The notes: generated by a model not told the origin, from the letters alone. A stretch of DNA of 58,562 nt from an uncultured Clostridia bacterium (GCA_934120315.1 CAKOTX010000008.1:1-58562), one strand, 5' to 3'; counted from the stretch's first letter, positions 1 through 8,949 are shown. A program made the numbers and translations.

Positions 1-1
1 T

Positions 2-319
2 GCATTAATGCTTTCAGTTGTTACAAGAAACACTTCAGTAGCAATAGCTTTAAGTATAGCAACATATATGGGAAATGTAATAATGATGTTGATTATAAAT
101 ACTTATATAAAGAAAGATTGGATAAAATTTATACCATTTAATAATTTAGATATTGCTAGTAAGATATTTACCAACTTTACAAATCCAATGACAATTTCTG
201 CTCCAAATTCTTTTGTACAGAATACATCACTTATATTTTCTCTTGGAGTACTAGGAGTATGTGCAATTTTAATGCTTGTAACGATGTATGATAGTTTTAA
301 TAAGAGAGATATTATTTAA
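2..319 (+). CDS. C-terminal end of a membrane protein, possibly an ABC-2-type permease (partial)
   Basis: The reading frame is open from the left edge of the window, so the N-terminus is missing. The visible ~105 residues contain a hydrophobic segment near the start (IALSIATYMGNVIMMLIINTY), a polar loop that includes FTNPMTISAPNSF, and a second hydrophobic segment (LIFSLGVLGVCAILMLVTMY) followed by a short charged tail ending KRDII. Two membrane spans with a tail of this kind fit the last part of an ABC-2 type permease. The fragment has no diagnostic motif, so this is inference. The next gene, rpsO, has its own promoter, so the two are probably not one operon. Confidence 0.4.
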   Translation, partial: ALMLSVVTRNTSVAIALSIATYMGNVIMMLIINTYIKKDWIKFIPFNNLDIASKIFTNFTNPMTISAPNSFVQNTSLIFSLGVLGVCAILMLVTMYDSFNKRDII

Positions 320-364
320 GTTATAGCATAATATTTTATTTTAAAAGAAAAATGACTAGAAAGC

Positions 365-393
365 TTGATTTTTTTGGAAAAATATAGTACAAT
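365..393 (+). promoter_or_regulatory. rpsO promoter
   Basis: TTGATT at 365-370, a 17-nt spacer and TACAAT at 388-393 match the vegetative sigma-A consensus. Transcription should start near 400, giving a leader of about 90 nt. Confidence 0.7.
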
Positions 394-399
394 AGTTTA

Positions 400-488
400 T
401 GTAAAAAATGTTCCTTAAACTTAGCACAATAAAAGACACCTATTATTGAGGCTCGGTATAAGGAGAAAAAGAAATAGGAGGTGTTATT
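400..488 (+). promoter_or_regulatory. rpsO leader, putative S15 autoregulatory structure
   Basis: ACACCTATT at 436-444 is complementary to the region holding the Shine-Dalgarno sequence, AATAGG-AGG-TGT at 473-484 (nine pairs with a three-base bulge). Pairing would bury AGGAGG. The loop contains GGCTCGGTA, the kind of G-U/G-C element S15 recognises in 16S rRNA. Autoregulatory rpsO leaders are known in several phyla. The fold here is seen by eye and S15 control is inferred. Confidence 0.5.
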
Positions 489-752
489 ATGACAGCAGAA
501 AGAAAACAAGAAATCATTAATCAATATAGAAGAGATGAAAAAGATACTGGATCATCAGAAGTACAAATCGCTCTTTTAACAGAAAGAATTAATGAATTAA
601 CAGAGCATTTAAAAGTTCATAAAAAAGACAACCACTCAAGAAGAGGACTTCTAAAAATGGTTGGAAAGAGAAGAAATTTATTAAACTACTTAGCTAAAAA
701 AGATGAAAATGCATATAAAGAATTAGTTGAAAAATTAGGACTAAGAAAATAG
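489..752 (+). CDS. rpsO: 30S ribosomal protein S15
   Basis: Primary binder of the 16S rRNA central domain in the small ribosomal subunit, and a contact to 23S rRNA in bridge B4. The 87 residues are the normal family length (88-89). They carry the signature DTGSSEVQIALLTERINELTEHLKVHKKD followed by HSRRGLLKMVGKRRNLLNYLAKKD, split here by a few residues as in the family. The start is fixed by AGGAGGTG seven bases upstream. It is followed by a terminator and then pnp, the common bacterial order rpsO-pnp. Expression is probably set by the leader hairpin that covers its ribosome binding site. Confidence 0.97.
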   Translation: MTAERKQEIINQYRRDEKDTGSSEVQIALLTERINELTEHLKVHKKDNHSRRGLLKMVGKRRNLLNYLAKKDENAYKELVEKLGLRK

Positions 753-764
753 TTAATAAGTTGT

Positions 765-803
765 AAGAGGCGTTTGCAACAAGATTGCTAGCGTCTCTTT
801 TTA
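765..803 (+). terminator. rpsO terminator
   Basis: AGAGGCG at 766-772 pairs with CGTCTCT at 792-798 (one G-U pair) and a run of T follows. Readthrough could still feed pnp, because no other strong promoter is evident before pnp. Confidence 0.6.
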
Positions 804-821
804 ATAAAGTAGTTAGTAAAA

Positions 822-914
822 GCAAGTAAACTGAATTAGAAAAGTAGCTTGTATAATGTTTTATTCAAATTTGTAAGATATTATAGAGGTTACAATCTAA
901 ATAAGTTTACTTGC
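822..914 (+). repeat. 11-bp inverted repeat in the pnp leader
   Basis: GCAAGTAAACT at 822-832 and AGTTTACTTGC at 904-914 are exact inverted copies 71 nt apart. In RNA they would close a long stem-loop upstream of pnp. It may be a regulatory or RNase-processed leader, or the ends of a tiny mobile element. The next bases hold one copy of the GGACCGACCC-type repeat. Confidence 0.5.
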
Positions 915-920
915 ATAGGT

Positions 921-947
921 GTGAAAAAAGGGACTGACCCTAAATTA
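921..947. repeat. GGACCGACCC dispersed repeat, copy 1 (variant)
   Basis: GTGAAAAAAGGGACTGACCC, then TAAATTA. It matches the three other copies (35652, 50639, 50671) except for GGGACT in place of GGACC. It sits directly upstream of the pnp ribosome binding site. Confidence 0.65.
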
Positions 948-963
948 ACAAGGAGGAAAATTT

Positions 964-3120
964 ATGTTTAAAAGTTATGAAACAGAATTAGCTGGTAGAA
1001 AGCTAGTAATCGAAACAGGTAAACTATGCGGATTAGCAAATGGAAGCGTAGTAGTAAAATATGGAGATACAGTTGTAATGGTAAATGTTACAGCTTCTAA
1101 AGAACCAAAAGAAGGAATTGATTTCTTTCCATTATCAGTTGATTATGAAGAAAAAATGTATTCAGTAGGAAAAATTCCAGGTTCTTATATTAAAAGAGAA
1201 GGAAAGCCAAGTGATAAAGCAATATTGGTTTCAAGAGCAATTGATAGACCTTTAAGACCTTTATTCCCAAAAGATTTTAGAAATGATGTTGTAGTTGTTG
1301 CAACAGTTTTATGTGTAGAACAAGATAATTCACCAGAAGTTGCAGCTATGATAGGTGCTTCTGCAGCTTTATCAATTTCAGATATTCCTTTTGGTGGACC
1401 AACAGCAGCAGTAAATGTTGGACTAGTAAATGGAGAAATTGTTATAAACCCAACAGAAGAACAAAGAAAAGTTAGTGATTTAACATTAACAGTAGCAGGA
1501 ACTGCTGAAAAAGTAGCAATGATTGAAGCTGGTGCAAATGAAGTTCCAGATGATGTAATGTTAGAAGCAATCAAAAAAGGACATGAAGAAATTAAGAAAA
1601 TATGTGAATTCATTCAAAAAATGAAAGACGAAATTGGAAAACCAAAATTTGCATATAAATCATTTGCAGTTGATCATGATTTATATCAATTTATGGAAGA
1701 CAACTTCACAGAAAAAATGAAAACAGCAGTACAAGAAATTGATAAAGATACAAGAGATAATAATGTTGCAGCTTTATCAGACGAAATTACAGCAGCAGTA
1801 ACAGAAAAATTAGGAGAAGATGTAGCTGCTGAAAGAGCACAAGAAATTGGCGAAGCAATATATAAATTAGAAAAAAAATGTGTCAGAGATATGATATTCT
1901 ATGAACATAAAAGAGTTGATGGAAGAGCAATTGATGAAATAAGACCATTATCATGTGAAGTTGGATTATTACCACGTACACATGGAAGTGCATTATTTAC
2001 AAGAGGACAAACTCAAGTAATGTCAATAGTAACATTAGGAATGTTAAGCGAAGAGCAAGAATTAGATGGAATAGATACAGAAACAGAAAAAAGATATATG
2101 CATCAATATAATTTCCCTGCATACAGTGTTGGAGAAGCAAGAGCTTCAAGAGGACCTGGAAGAAGAGAAATTGGACATGGTGCTTTAGCTGAAAAAGCAT
2201 TAGTTCCAGTACTTCCTTCAAAAGAAGAATTCCCATATGCAATAAGAGTTGTATCAGAAGTATTATCTTCAAATGGTTCAACATCTCAAGCAAGTATATG
2301 TGGAAGTACATTATCATTAATGGATGCAGGTGTTCCAATTAAAAGACCAGTTGCTGGTATTTCAACAGGTTTAGTAACAAATCCAGAAAATCCAGATGAT
2401 TATGTAATGTTAACAGATATTCAAGGACTTGAAGATTTCTTTGGAGATATGGACTTCAAAGTTGGTGGAACAGAAAAAGGTATTACAGCTATTCAAGTAG
2501 ATATCAAAGTAGATGGATTATCATATAAAATAATTGAAGAAGCTTTTGCTAGAACAAGAAAAGCAAGACAACATATATTAGATGATATAATGAAACCAGT
2601 AATTTCAGCACCAAGAGAAGAACTTTCAAAATATGCACCACAAATAGTTACAACACAAATCAAAGTTGAGAAAATTAAAGATGTAATTGGAAAAGGTGGA
2701 GAAACAATTAATAAAATAATTGACGCAACAGGTGTTAAAATTGATATAGAAGATGATGGACAAGTTATGATTTATTCTCCAGACCAAGATAAAGCATATC
2801 AAGCATTAGATATGATTGAAGATATTGTTAGAGAATTCGAAGTAGGACAAATTTACTATGGAACAGTTACTAGAACAACTTCATTCGGAGCTTTTGTTGA
2901 TATTGGTGGAGGAAAAGAAGGATTAGTTCATATTTCTAAAATCGCAAAAGAAAGAGTTAACAATGTTGAAGATTATGTTAAACCAGGAGATAAAGTTCCT
3001 GTTAAAGTAATTGAAATTGATGATCAAGGAAGAATTAATCTTACAATGAAAGATTTAGTAGACTTAAGTAAGGAAAATATCTTAGAAGAAGAAATTAAAG
3101 AAGATAATAAAGAAGAATAA
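964..3120 (+). CDS. pnp: Polyribonucleotide nucleotidyltransferase (PNPase)
   Basis: Phosphorolytic 3'-5' exoribonuclease of mRNA turnover; also able to polymerise RNA tails. At 718 aa it has the full family architecture: first RNase PH-like domain (about 1-215), helical linker, second RNase PH domain (about 310-540, with GQTQVMSIVTLG and ASRGPGRREIGHG), KH domain (VIGKGGETINKIIDATG, about 575-600) and S1 domain (GTVTRTTSFGAFVDIGGGKEG, about 625-690), then an acidic tail. Start: AAGGAGG precedes the ATG by eight bases. The leader holds a long inverted repeat and a dispersed repeat. In E. coli the pnp leader hairpin mediates autoregulation; whether that applies here is unknown. Confidence 0.97.
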   Translation: MFKSYETELAGRKLVIETGKLCGLANGSVVVKYGDTVVMVNVTASKEPKEGIDFFPLSVDYEEKMYSVGKIPGSYIKREGKPSDKAILVSRAIDRPLRPLFPKDFRNDVVVVATVLCVEQDNSPEVAAMIGASAALSISDIPFGGPTAAVNVGLVNGEIVINPTEEQRKVSDLTLTVAGTAEKVAMIEAGANEVPDDVMLEAIKKGHEEIKKICEFIQKMKDEIGKPKFAYKSFAVDHDLYQFMEDNFTEKMKTAVQEIDKDTRDNNVAALSDEITAAVTEKLGEDVAAERAQEIGEAIYKLEKKCVRDMIFYEHKRVDGRAIDEIRPLSCEVGLLPRTHGSALFTRGQTQVMSIVTLGMLSEEQELDGIDTETEKRYMHQYNFPAYSVGEARASRGPGRREIGHGALAEKALVPVLPSKEEFPYAIRVVSEVLSSNGSTSQASICGSTLSLMDAGVPIKRPVAGISTGLVTNPENPDDYVMLTDIQGLEDFFGDMDFKVGGTEKGITAIQVDIKVDGLSYKIIEEAFARTRKARQHILDDIMKPVISAPREELSKYAPQIVTTQIKVEKIKDVIGKGGETINKIIDATGVKIDIEDDGQVMIYSPDQDKAYQALDMIEDIVREFEVGQIYYGTVTRTTSFGAFVDIGGGKEGLVHISKIAKERVNNVEDYVKPGDKVPVKVIEIDDQGRINLTMKDLVDLSKENILEEEIKEDNKEE

Positions 3121-3121
3121 A

Positions 3122-3152
3122 ATAGGGGCTTTAAAAAAGCCCTTATTTTTTA
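3122..3152 (+). terminator. pnp terminator
   Basis: GGGCTTT at 3126-3132 pairs with AAAGCCC at 3136-3142, extended by weaker pairs, and is followed by a T-rich tract. Confidence 0.75.
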
Positions 3153-3162
3153 TTTTTAATAC

Positions 3163-3212
3163 TTGATTTTATAAGAGTAGTATGCTAAAATAGATGTATA
3201 CTATTTTAGTAT
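3163..3212 (+). promoter_or_regulatory. Promoter with overlapping 12-bp palindrome upstream of the Rpn-family gene
   Basis: TTGATT (3163-3168), 17 nt, TAAAAT (3186-3191). The -10 lies inside a near-perfect hairpin: ATGCTAAAATAG (3182-3193) against CTATTTTAGTAT (3201-3212) with a seven-base loop. A repressor site or RNA hairpin is possible. Confidence 0.55.
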
Positions 3213-3215
3213 GGT
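3201..3215. repeat. Inverted repeat, left copy, flanking the Rpn-family gene
   Basis: CTATTTTAGTATGGT. Its exact reverse complement, ACCATACTAAAATAG, lies at 4465-4479 just after the gene's stop codon. A second short match (ATGTA/TACAT) lies outside both copies. Confidence 0.7.
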
Positions 3216-3356
3216 TAAGAAATTTATTTCAGAAATTCAAATTATTTATATCAAATTAATGAAAATCGTAGAAAAGAACATTGGAAAGTAAATACAAAGG
3301 AGGTAGATAGTATCATATTACCAGAGCGAAAATATATTTTTACATATTCAGATTAT

Positions 3357-4457
3357 TTGCTAGTAACAGGCCAAATAGAAGAATATGAAAGAGTAAAAGA
3401 TGAAGTTGAAAGACAGTTAGAAGAATATTGTCTTAAAGATGAGATGCAGTTAAATGAGGAATCAGCAGAATATAAATTGGATAAAAAGCATGATAAAATG
3501 TTTAAAGAGATATTGCATAATGAGGAAGAAATGAAAAGTTTTATAAAAGAATTCATTTGGCATGATTTCAATGGAGAATTGGAATTACAAAACGGAGAAT
3601 ATATTACTAAATTCGGAAGTGGAAAATTAGTGGATATACTTTATAGAGTAAAAGGACAAGACATTTATTTTTTTATAGAACATCAAACTAAAATTGATTA
3701 TAATATGCCATTTAGAATGCTAGAATATAGTGTAGAAATAAGTAGGAGGGCTATGAAGAATATGAATAAATGTCATGAAGAATACAAATATCCACTAATT
3801 GTACCAATAGTAATTTATACAGGGAATAGAAGATGGTCAGTATCAACTAAATATTCAGATGAAGTGGTAAAAGTATTGAAAAATCATATAAAAGGGATAG
3901 ATATAGAATATAAAGTTATTGATATAAATGAATTTGAAATAGATGAATTAGTAAGAATTAATACAAATCTTACTAAAGCAATGGCGTTAGAAAAATGTAA
4001 AAATCCTAAAGAATTATTTGAATGTTTCAATGAGATAATAAGATGTGTGACTACCAAGGATGAACTAGAAGATATGAAAGAAACATTAAAATATTTATAT
4101 AAAAAAATTGAAGTAAAAGATTTAATTAAAATAATGAGAAGTATTGAAGAGAAGGAGGAAAAAGATATGAGTACAATTCAGGAAAGAGTAAGAGATTGGT
4201 TTAATGAGGCAGAAACAAATAGAAACAAGGCTATAGCGAGAGCAGACGAGATGGAAGCTAAACTAAATGAAGCAGAAGCTAAATTTAAAGAGAAAGAAGA
4301 AGAGGCAAAAAATGAAGGAAAAAAGGAGACATTAAAAGATATAATTATAAGAATGTTAAAAATACAATTAACATATGATACAATAGAACAATTAACTGGT
4401 GCTAGTATAGAAGAAATAAAAAAAGTAAGAGACGAACTAATATGTCAAAAAATTTAA
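3357..4457 (+). CDS. Rpn family recombination-promoting nuclease / PD-(D/E)XK transposase-family protein
   Basis: The protein resembles the Rpn/YhgA-like family of PD-(D/E)XK nucleases, which promote RecA-independent recombination in E. coli. Seen: KHDKMFKEIL, then FGSGKLVDILYRVKGQDIYFFIEHQ, a D-x(n)-E-x-Q nuclease core with the acidic and Glu/Gln residues in place, then PLIVPIVIYTGN and a long charged coiled-coil tail (about 270-330). The start is unclear. The TTG at 3357 has no ribosome binding site. The frame is open back to 3219, and a good AAGGAGG at 3297-3303 is followed only by ATC/ATA codons. A one-base change near 3217 would join the frame to the ATG at 3211. The N-terminus may therefore be damaged. 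Inverted repeats flank the gene. Confidence 0.75.
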   Translation: MLVTGQIEEYERVKDEVERQLEEYCLKDEMQLNEESAEYKLDKKHDKMFKEILHNEEEMKSFIKEFIWHDFNGELELQNGEYITKFGSGKLVDILYRVKGQDIYFFIEHQTKIDYNMPFRMLEYSVEISRRAMKNMNKCHEEYKYPLIVPIVIYTGNRRWSVSTKYSDEVVKVLKNHIKGIDIEYKVIDINEFEIDELVRINTNLTKAMALEKCKNPKELFECFNEIIRCVTTKDELEDMKETLKYLYKKIEVKDLIKIMRSIEEKEEKDMSTIQERVRDWFNEAETNRNKAIARADEMEAKLNEAEAKFKEKEEEAKNEGKKETLKDIIIRMLKIQLTYDTIEQLTGASIEEIKKVRDELICQKI

Positions 4458-4464
4458 GAATAAT

Positions 4465-4479
4465 ACCATACTAAAATAG
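4465..4479. repeat. Inverted repeat, right copy, flanking the Rpn-family gene
   Basis: ACCATACTAAAATAG, the exact reverse complement of 3201-3215. It begins eight bases after the stop codon of the Rpn-family gene. Confidence 0.7.
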
Positions 4480-4481
4480 AA

Positions 4482-4518
4482 AGTACATATATTCATTTGA
4501 ATGTGTGTACTTTTTTTA
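4482..4518 (+). terminator. Terminator of the Rpn-family gene
   Basis: AGTACATATATTCA pairs with TGAATGTGTGTACT (several G-U pairs) around a tiny loop, followed by seven T. Confidence 0.7.
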
Positions 4519-4590
4519 TTCTATATGATAAAATGCATTATAATATTAGAGCAGAAAAATATATGACATATGAAAGGAATGAAAACAAAT

Positions 4591-7500
4591 ATGGCAAATG
4601 AAGTAAAATGGACTGAAGAACAAAAACAAGCAATATATGAAACAGGAAATAATATATTAGTTGCAGCAGCTGCAGGAAGTGGAAAAACTGCAGTATTGGT
4701 AGAAAGAATAATAAATAAAATAATAAACGAAAATATAGATATAGATAAATTATTAGTAGTAACATTTACAAATGCAGCAGCATCAGAAATGAGAGAAAGA
4801 GTTTTAAATGCGATCTATAAAAAGATAGATGAAGAGCCAGAAAACGAAAAATTGCAAAGACAGATAACCTTGCTAAATAAGGCAAGCATATGTACAATAG
4901 ATTCATTTTGTTTAGATGTAGTAAGAAATAATTTTTTTGAAATAGACATTGCTCAGAATTTTAGAATTGGTGATACAACAGAAATAGAGATTTTAAAGCA
5001 AGATGTAATAGAAGATTTATTTGAAGAAAAGTATGAGGCAGAAGATAAAGATTTTATAAAGCTAATAAATACATATACAAGTTACAAAGACGATACTCCA
5101 TTAAAAGAATTAATTTTAAAGATATATACTTATATACAAAGTAATCCATTTCCAGAAAAATGGCTGGATGAAAAAGTAGAAATGTTTAATTTATCAGATA
5201 AATTGGATAATGATTTTGCACAAACAATCTGGGGAAAATTATTATTAAAACAGGTAAAAGAAATTGTAGAAGATTCACAATTGAAATTAGAAACAGAAAA
5301 AGACAATTTGAATCAATATCCAGAATTAGTAAAATATTTTCAAATTATATGTGATGATATTGACCAATTAGAAATGTTGAAAATAAATTTAGACTCTTGG
5401 GATAAAGCATGTGAAATAGCATCAAATATTAAATTTAAAACATGGGTAACAGATAAAAAAATAACTTTGGAAGCCAAAGATATCGCAAAAGCAACAAGAG
5501 ATGAGGTTAAAACAAATTTAAAGAAGGCAATAGAAAAAATATTGATATTTAATTCTAGAGAAGCAAATGAAGATATAAATGGAATGTATGATGTGCTAAA
5601 AAGATTAGAAAATATTATTTTAGAATTTGGAGAGAAATTTGAAAAAAGAAAAAAGGATAAAAACATTGTTGATTTTAGCGATGTTGAACATTATGCATTA
5701 AAAATTTTGTTAAAAGAAGATGGAACACCATCAGAAATAGCAAAAAAATATCAAGAAAAGTTTGAAGAAATAGCAATAGATGAATATCAAGATAGTAACC
5801 TGGTACAAGAATATATATTAACATCAATATCAAGAGGAAATAATGTATTTATGGTAGGAGATGTAAAGCAGAGTATTTATAAATTTAGACAAGCAAGGCC
5901 AGAATTATTCTTAGAAAAATATAAAAATTATAAAACCAAAAATATAAAAACAGATGCAGAAGATTTAAAAATACAGTTATTCAAGAACTTTAGAAGCAGA
6001 AAAGAAGTGCTTGATTTTTCAAATGAGATATTCGAAAATATAATGAGTGAAGAACTTGGAGAATTAAATTATACTAAAGAAGAATTTTTAAACTTAGGTG
6101 CTAGTTATGAAGATACAAATCAAGACTTAAGAGCAGAGATTGATATTTTAACAATAGATGATGAAGAAGATTTAGCCCAAGAGCAGGAAGCAAAAGCAAC
6201 TGTGCCTAATACATATGAAACAGAAAATGAAGAAGATGGCGACGAAATAGAAAGAGTAGAAAACATAGAGCTAGAAGCTAAATTTGTTGCAAATAGAATA
6301 AAGCAATTGATTGATAATAAATTTCAAATATATGATGCTAAAAAACAAGAGAAAAGAGATATAAAATATAAGGATATTGTAGTATTGCTAAGATCAACAA
6401 AAGAACCTGCTCCTATATTTGAAAAGGAAATATTAAATTTAGGAATGCCTGTTTTTAGTGATTCATCAGCAGAATATTTAGAAAGTATAGAAATTCAAAC
6501 AATAATGAGTTTGTTAAAAATTATAGACAATCCTTTACAAGAAATTCCACTTGTAACTGTTATGAGGTCTGCAATAGGTGGCTTTACTGATAATGAATTA
6601 GTAGAAATTAGATTAAGTGATAAATATGATAATTTTTATAATACTATTTTAAAAGCAAAGAAAAATGTAGGAAAATCATTAAGAGAGAAAATAGATAAAT
6701 TTTTAGATAATTTAGAAATGTGGAGAAAAGAACAAGAATATCTAAGTTTAGATGAATTGATTTGGAAGATATATAATGACACAGGATATTACAATTATGT
6801 AGGATTAATGACAAATGGAGAATTAAGACAAGCAAACTTAAAGATGTTGTTTGTAAGAGCTAAACAATGTGAAAGTATAAGTTTTAAAGGATTGTTTAAT
6901 TTTATTAATTATATAGAAAAAGTAAAGACTAGTAGTAAAGACATGGATTCAGCTAAAATAATTGGAGAGAATGATGATGTAATTAGAATAATGAGTATTC
7001 ACAAAAGTAAAGGACTTGAATTTCCGGTAGTGTTTTTATCTGGAACAGGAAAGCAATTTAATATGCAAGATTTAAATAATAAGATATTATTACATCCAGA
7101 GATAGGAATAGGAGTAAAATATATTGATTATGATAGACAAATTGAATATGATACATTATCAAAACAGGCAATGAAAAATCAGATTATGCTAGAAACTTTA
7201 TCAGAAGAAATGAGAGTACTATATGTTGCGTTAACAAGAGCAAAGGAAAAATTGATTGTTACAGGATATTCAACGAAGGATAAGCAAAAAGAATTGGATG
7301 AAATTATATACAAATATGAAAAGCTAAATCACATTATATTAAAAAAATATAAGACATATCTTGATTGGATAAAACTTGTATATAATTATAATAAAGAAAT
7401 TATGCAAGAATTATCAACAATAAACGTATATAGTAAAAAAGAAGTTTTAAAAAATTGTGTAGCTGAAAAAGAAAAAGAAGTAAATACAGCAGAGCAAATT

Positions 7501-8229
7501 TTAAATAAGATATCAGAAATAAAAATAGATGAGAAAGAAGAAAAAAATATAGCTGATTTGTTAGAATATTCTTATAAATTCAATGATGCAACTGTTGTAC
7601 CAACAAAAACTTCTGTAACAGAGATAAAAGAAATGACAAAAGATGTTGCAAGTAAAGAATATAGCATAGAATTATCAACACCTAAATTCCTTCAAAAAGA
7701 TACTGAAATAAATGTAACAAATGCTCAAAAAGGTACATTAATACATTTGTGTATGCAAAAATTAGATTTAAAGAAAGCCCAATATACATTTGATGATATA
7801 AAGGAATTGGTAGAAAAATTAGAAAACAAAAAAATAATAACACAAAAAGAAGCGGAAGCAATAAATATAAATAAAGTATATCAATTTACAAAATCAAAGA
7901 TTTGGGAAGAAATGATCCATGCCCATGTAGTACAAAGAGAAAAAAGTTTTTATATAAAATTGCCAGCAAAGGAAATTTATCAAAAAGAGTTAGATGAATC
8001 TGTTTTGGTACAAGGTGTTATAGATTTATATTATATTAATTCTGATGATGAATTAGTGCTAGTTGATTTTAAAACAGACTATGTTGAAAATAGAGATGAG
8101 GAGAGTTTAATAAATAAATATAGAACACAGTTAGAATTATACAAAAATGCTTTAGAGCAAGCAACAAAAAGAAAAGTTAGTAGAATGTATATATATTCAA
8201 CATATTTAGAAAAAGAAATAGAATTGTAA
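4591..8229 (+). CDS. addA: ATP-dependent helicase/nuclease subunit A (AddA)
   Basis: Large subunit of the AddAB enzyme, the Gram-positive counterpart of RecBCD: it unwinds and resects double-strand breaks for RecA. About 1212 aa, the usual length. Visible: Walker A AAAGSGKTAVLVERI (about residue 25), VTFTNAAASEMRERV, the Walker B region AIDEYQDSNLVQE, GDVKQSIYKFRQARPELF, late helicase motifs SIHKSKGLEFPVVFLSG and EEMRVLYVALTRAKEKL, and the C-terminal RecB-like nuclease motif LVDFKTDYVE. I prefer the ATG at 4591, twelve bases after AAAGGA, over the in-frame ATGs at 4570 and 4579. Its usual upstream partner addB is not adjacent; the gene before it is the Rpn-family gene. Confidence 0.95.
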   Translation: MANEVKWTEEQKQAIYETGNNILVAAAAGSGKTAVLVERIINKIINENIDIDKLLVVTFTNAAASEMRERVLNAIYKKIDEEPENEKLQRQITLLNKASICTIDSFCLDVVRNNFFEIDIAQNFRIGDTTEIEILKQDVIEDLFEEKYEAEDKDFIKLINTYTSYKDDTPLKELILKIYTYIQSNPFPEKWLDEKVEMFNLSDKLDNDFAQTIWGKLLLKQVKEIVEDSQLKLETEKDNLNQYPELVKYFQIICDDIDQLEMLKINLDSWDKACEIASNIKFKTWVTDKKITLEAKDIAKATRDEVKTNLKKAIEKILIFNSREANEDINGMYDVLKRLENIILEFGEKFEKRKKDKNIVDFSDVEHYALKILLKEDGTPSEIAKKYQEKFEEIAIDEYQDSNLVQEYILTSISRGNNVFMVGDVKQSIYKFRQARPELFLEKYKNYKTKNIKTDAEDLKIQLFKNFRSRKEVLDFSNEIFENIMSEELGELNYTKEEFLNLGASYEDTNQDLRAEIDILTIDDEEDLAQEQEAKATVPNTYETENEEDGDEIERVENIELEAKFVANRIKQLIDNKFQIYDAKKQEKRDIKYKDIVVLLRSTKEPAPIFEKEILNLGMPVFSDSSAEYLESIEIQTIMSLLKIIDNPLQEIPLVTVMRSAIGGFTDNELVEIRLSDKYDNFYNTILKAKKNVGKSLREKIDKFLDNLEMWRKEQEYLSLDELIWKIYNDTGYYNYVGLMTNGELRQANLKMLFVRAKQCESISFKGLFNFINYIEKVKTSSKDMDSAKIIGENDDVIRIMSIHKSKGLEFPVVFLSGTGKQFNMQDLNNKILLHPEIGIGVKYIDYDRQIEYDTLSKQAMKNQIMLETLSEEMRVLYVALTRAKEKLIVTGYSTKDKQKELDEIIYKYEKLNHIILKKYKTYLDWIKLVYNYNKEIMQELSTINVYSKKEVLKNCVAEKEKEVNTAEQILNKISEIKIDEKEEKNIADLLEYSYKFNDATVVPTKTSVTEIKEMTKDVASKEYSIELSTPKFLQKDTEINVTNAQKGTLIHLCMQKLDLKKAQYTFDDIKELVEKLENKKIITQKEAEAININKVYQFTKSKIWEEMIHAHVVQREKSFYIKLPAKEIYQKELDESVLVQGVIDLYYINSDDELVLVDFKTDYVENRDEESLINKYRTQLELYKNALEQATKRKVSRMYIYSTYLEKEIEL

Positions 8230-8233
8230 AATC

Positions 8234-8262
8234 TTGACAATTAACATAAAAAAGTGTATAAT
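8234..8262 (+). promoter_or_regulatory. Perfect-consensus promoter for the 8337 gene
   Basis: TTGACA (8234-8239), 17 nt, TATAAT (8257-8262). Both hexamers and the spacing are exact. It starts right after the addA stop codon. Confidence 0.85.
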
Positions 8263-8336
8263 TATGCAGTATAAATTTTTAGGAGTCTTATATTTATATA
8301 AGACATAGTTCTATTAATATAATGGGAGTGAATAAT

Positions 8337-8936
8337 ATGGCAAAAACTTTACGGCAAGCAATTAGAGAAGGAATAGTAAAAATAGGAGATAAATTTGAAT
8401 ATTATCCTGGTGAAAAAGAAAAGACTATTCCTGCTAGAAAAGCAGGTGTGAATGATTGCCAAAAATTTAAGACTGAAAAGTTTAAAAGCTGGATTTTTGT
8501 TGGAATCGACGGAAAAAATGCAATTTTAGTTAGTAACAAAGCTACAGAAAATAAATTAGTTTTAAAAGGAAAGATTGGAGCAAAAAATGGTCCTAAAATT
8601 ATAAAAAACATAGCAAAAATTTATGGAGAATTTCCCAAAGTGAAAGCAACTGCTATTGATGAGGAGTTCATAGAAAAATATGATTTAAAATTGGATTGTG
8701 AATTTTGGACTTCTGATAAATATTATGTAGGAAAAATTAGCGGAATATATAAAGCAGTTTATTTAACAGCGGTTACTGAAAATTGTGAGGAATATAGCAT
8801 TACTGAAAAACTACTTTTTGATGAAGGAGAGAATAGATTTACAGGAAGCGCTCCATCATGTTCTTATGGGATTAGAATTGCAATTTTTGTGCCATTGAGC
8901 GCAGGTATTTCTGAAAACAAGGATATTATATTGTAA
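8337..8936 (+). CDS. Uncharacterised 199-residue protein
   Basis: No function recognised. The start at 8337 (MAKTLRQAIREG) is chosen over 8322 because GGGAG lies eight bases upstream of it. The layout is: N-terminal helix, VKIGDKFEYYPG, a strand-rich segment SWIFVGIDGKNAILVS, LVLKGKIGAKNGPKIIKNIAKIYG, then ATAIDEEFIEKYD. That order resembles a group of uncharacterised proteins in Bacillota genomes and prophages that share a 'G-x-x-NG...A-R/T-x-I-x-x-E-F/D-I-E' pattern; I recall this only loosely. No signal peptide or membrane segment. It is a single-gene unit with its own perfect promoter and a strong terminator, so expression is probably high. Confidence 0.7.
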   Translation: MAKTLRQAIREGIVKIGDKFEYYPGEKEKTIPARKAGVNDCQKFKTEKFKSWIFVGIDGKNAILVSNKATENKLVLKGKIGAKNGPKIIKNIAKIYGEFPKVKATAIDEEFIEKYDLKLDCEFWTSDKYYVGKISGIYKAVYLTAVTENCEEYSITEKLLFDEGENRFTGSAPSCSYGIRIAIFVPLSAGISENKDIIL

Positions 8937-8949
8937 ATAGAACAAGAAG

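Noticed and set aside
3201..4479. Complete insertion sequence around the Rpn-family gene
   Set aside because: No target-site duplication could be found next to the inverted repeats, so only the repeats are reported, not a defined element.
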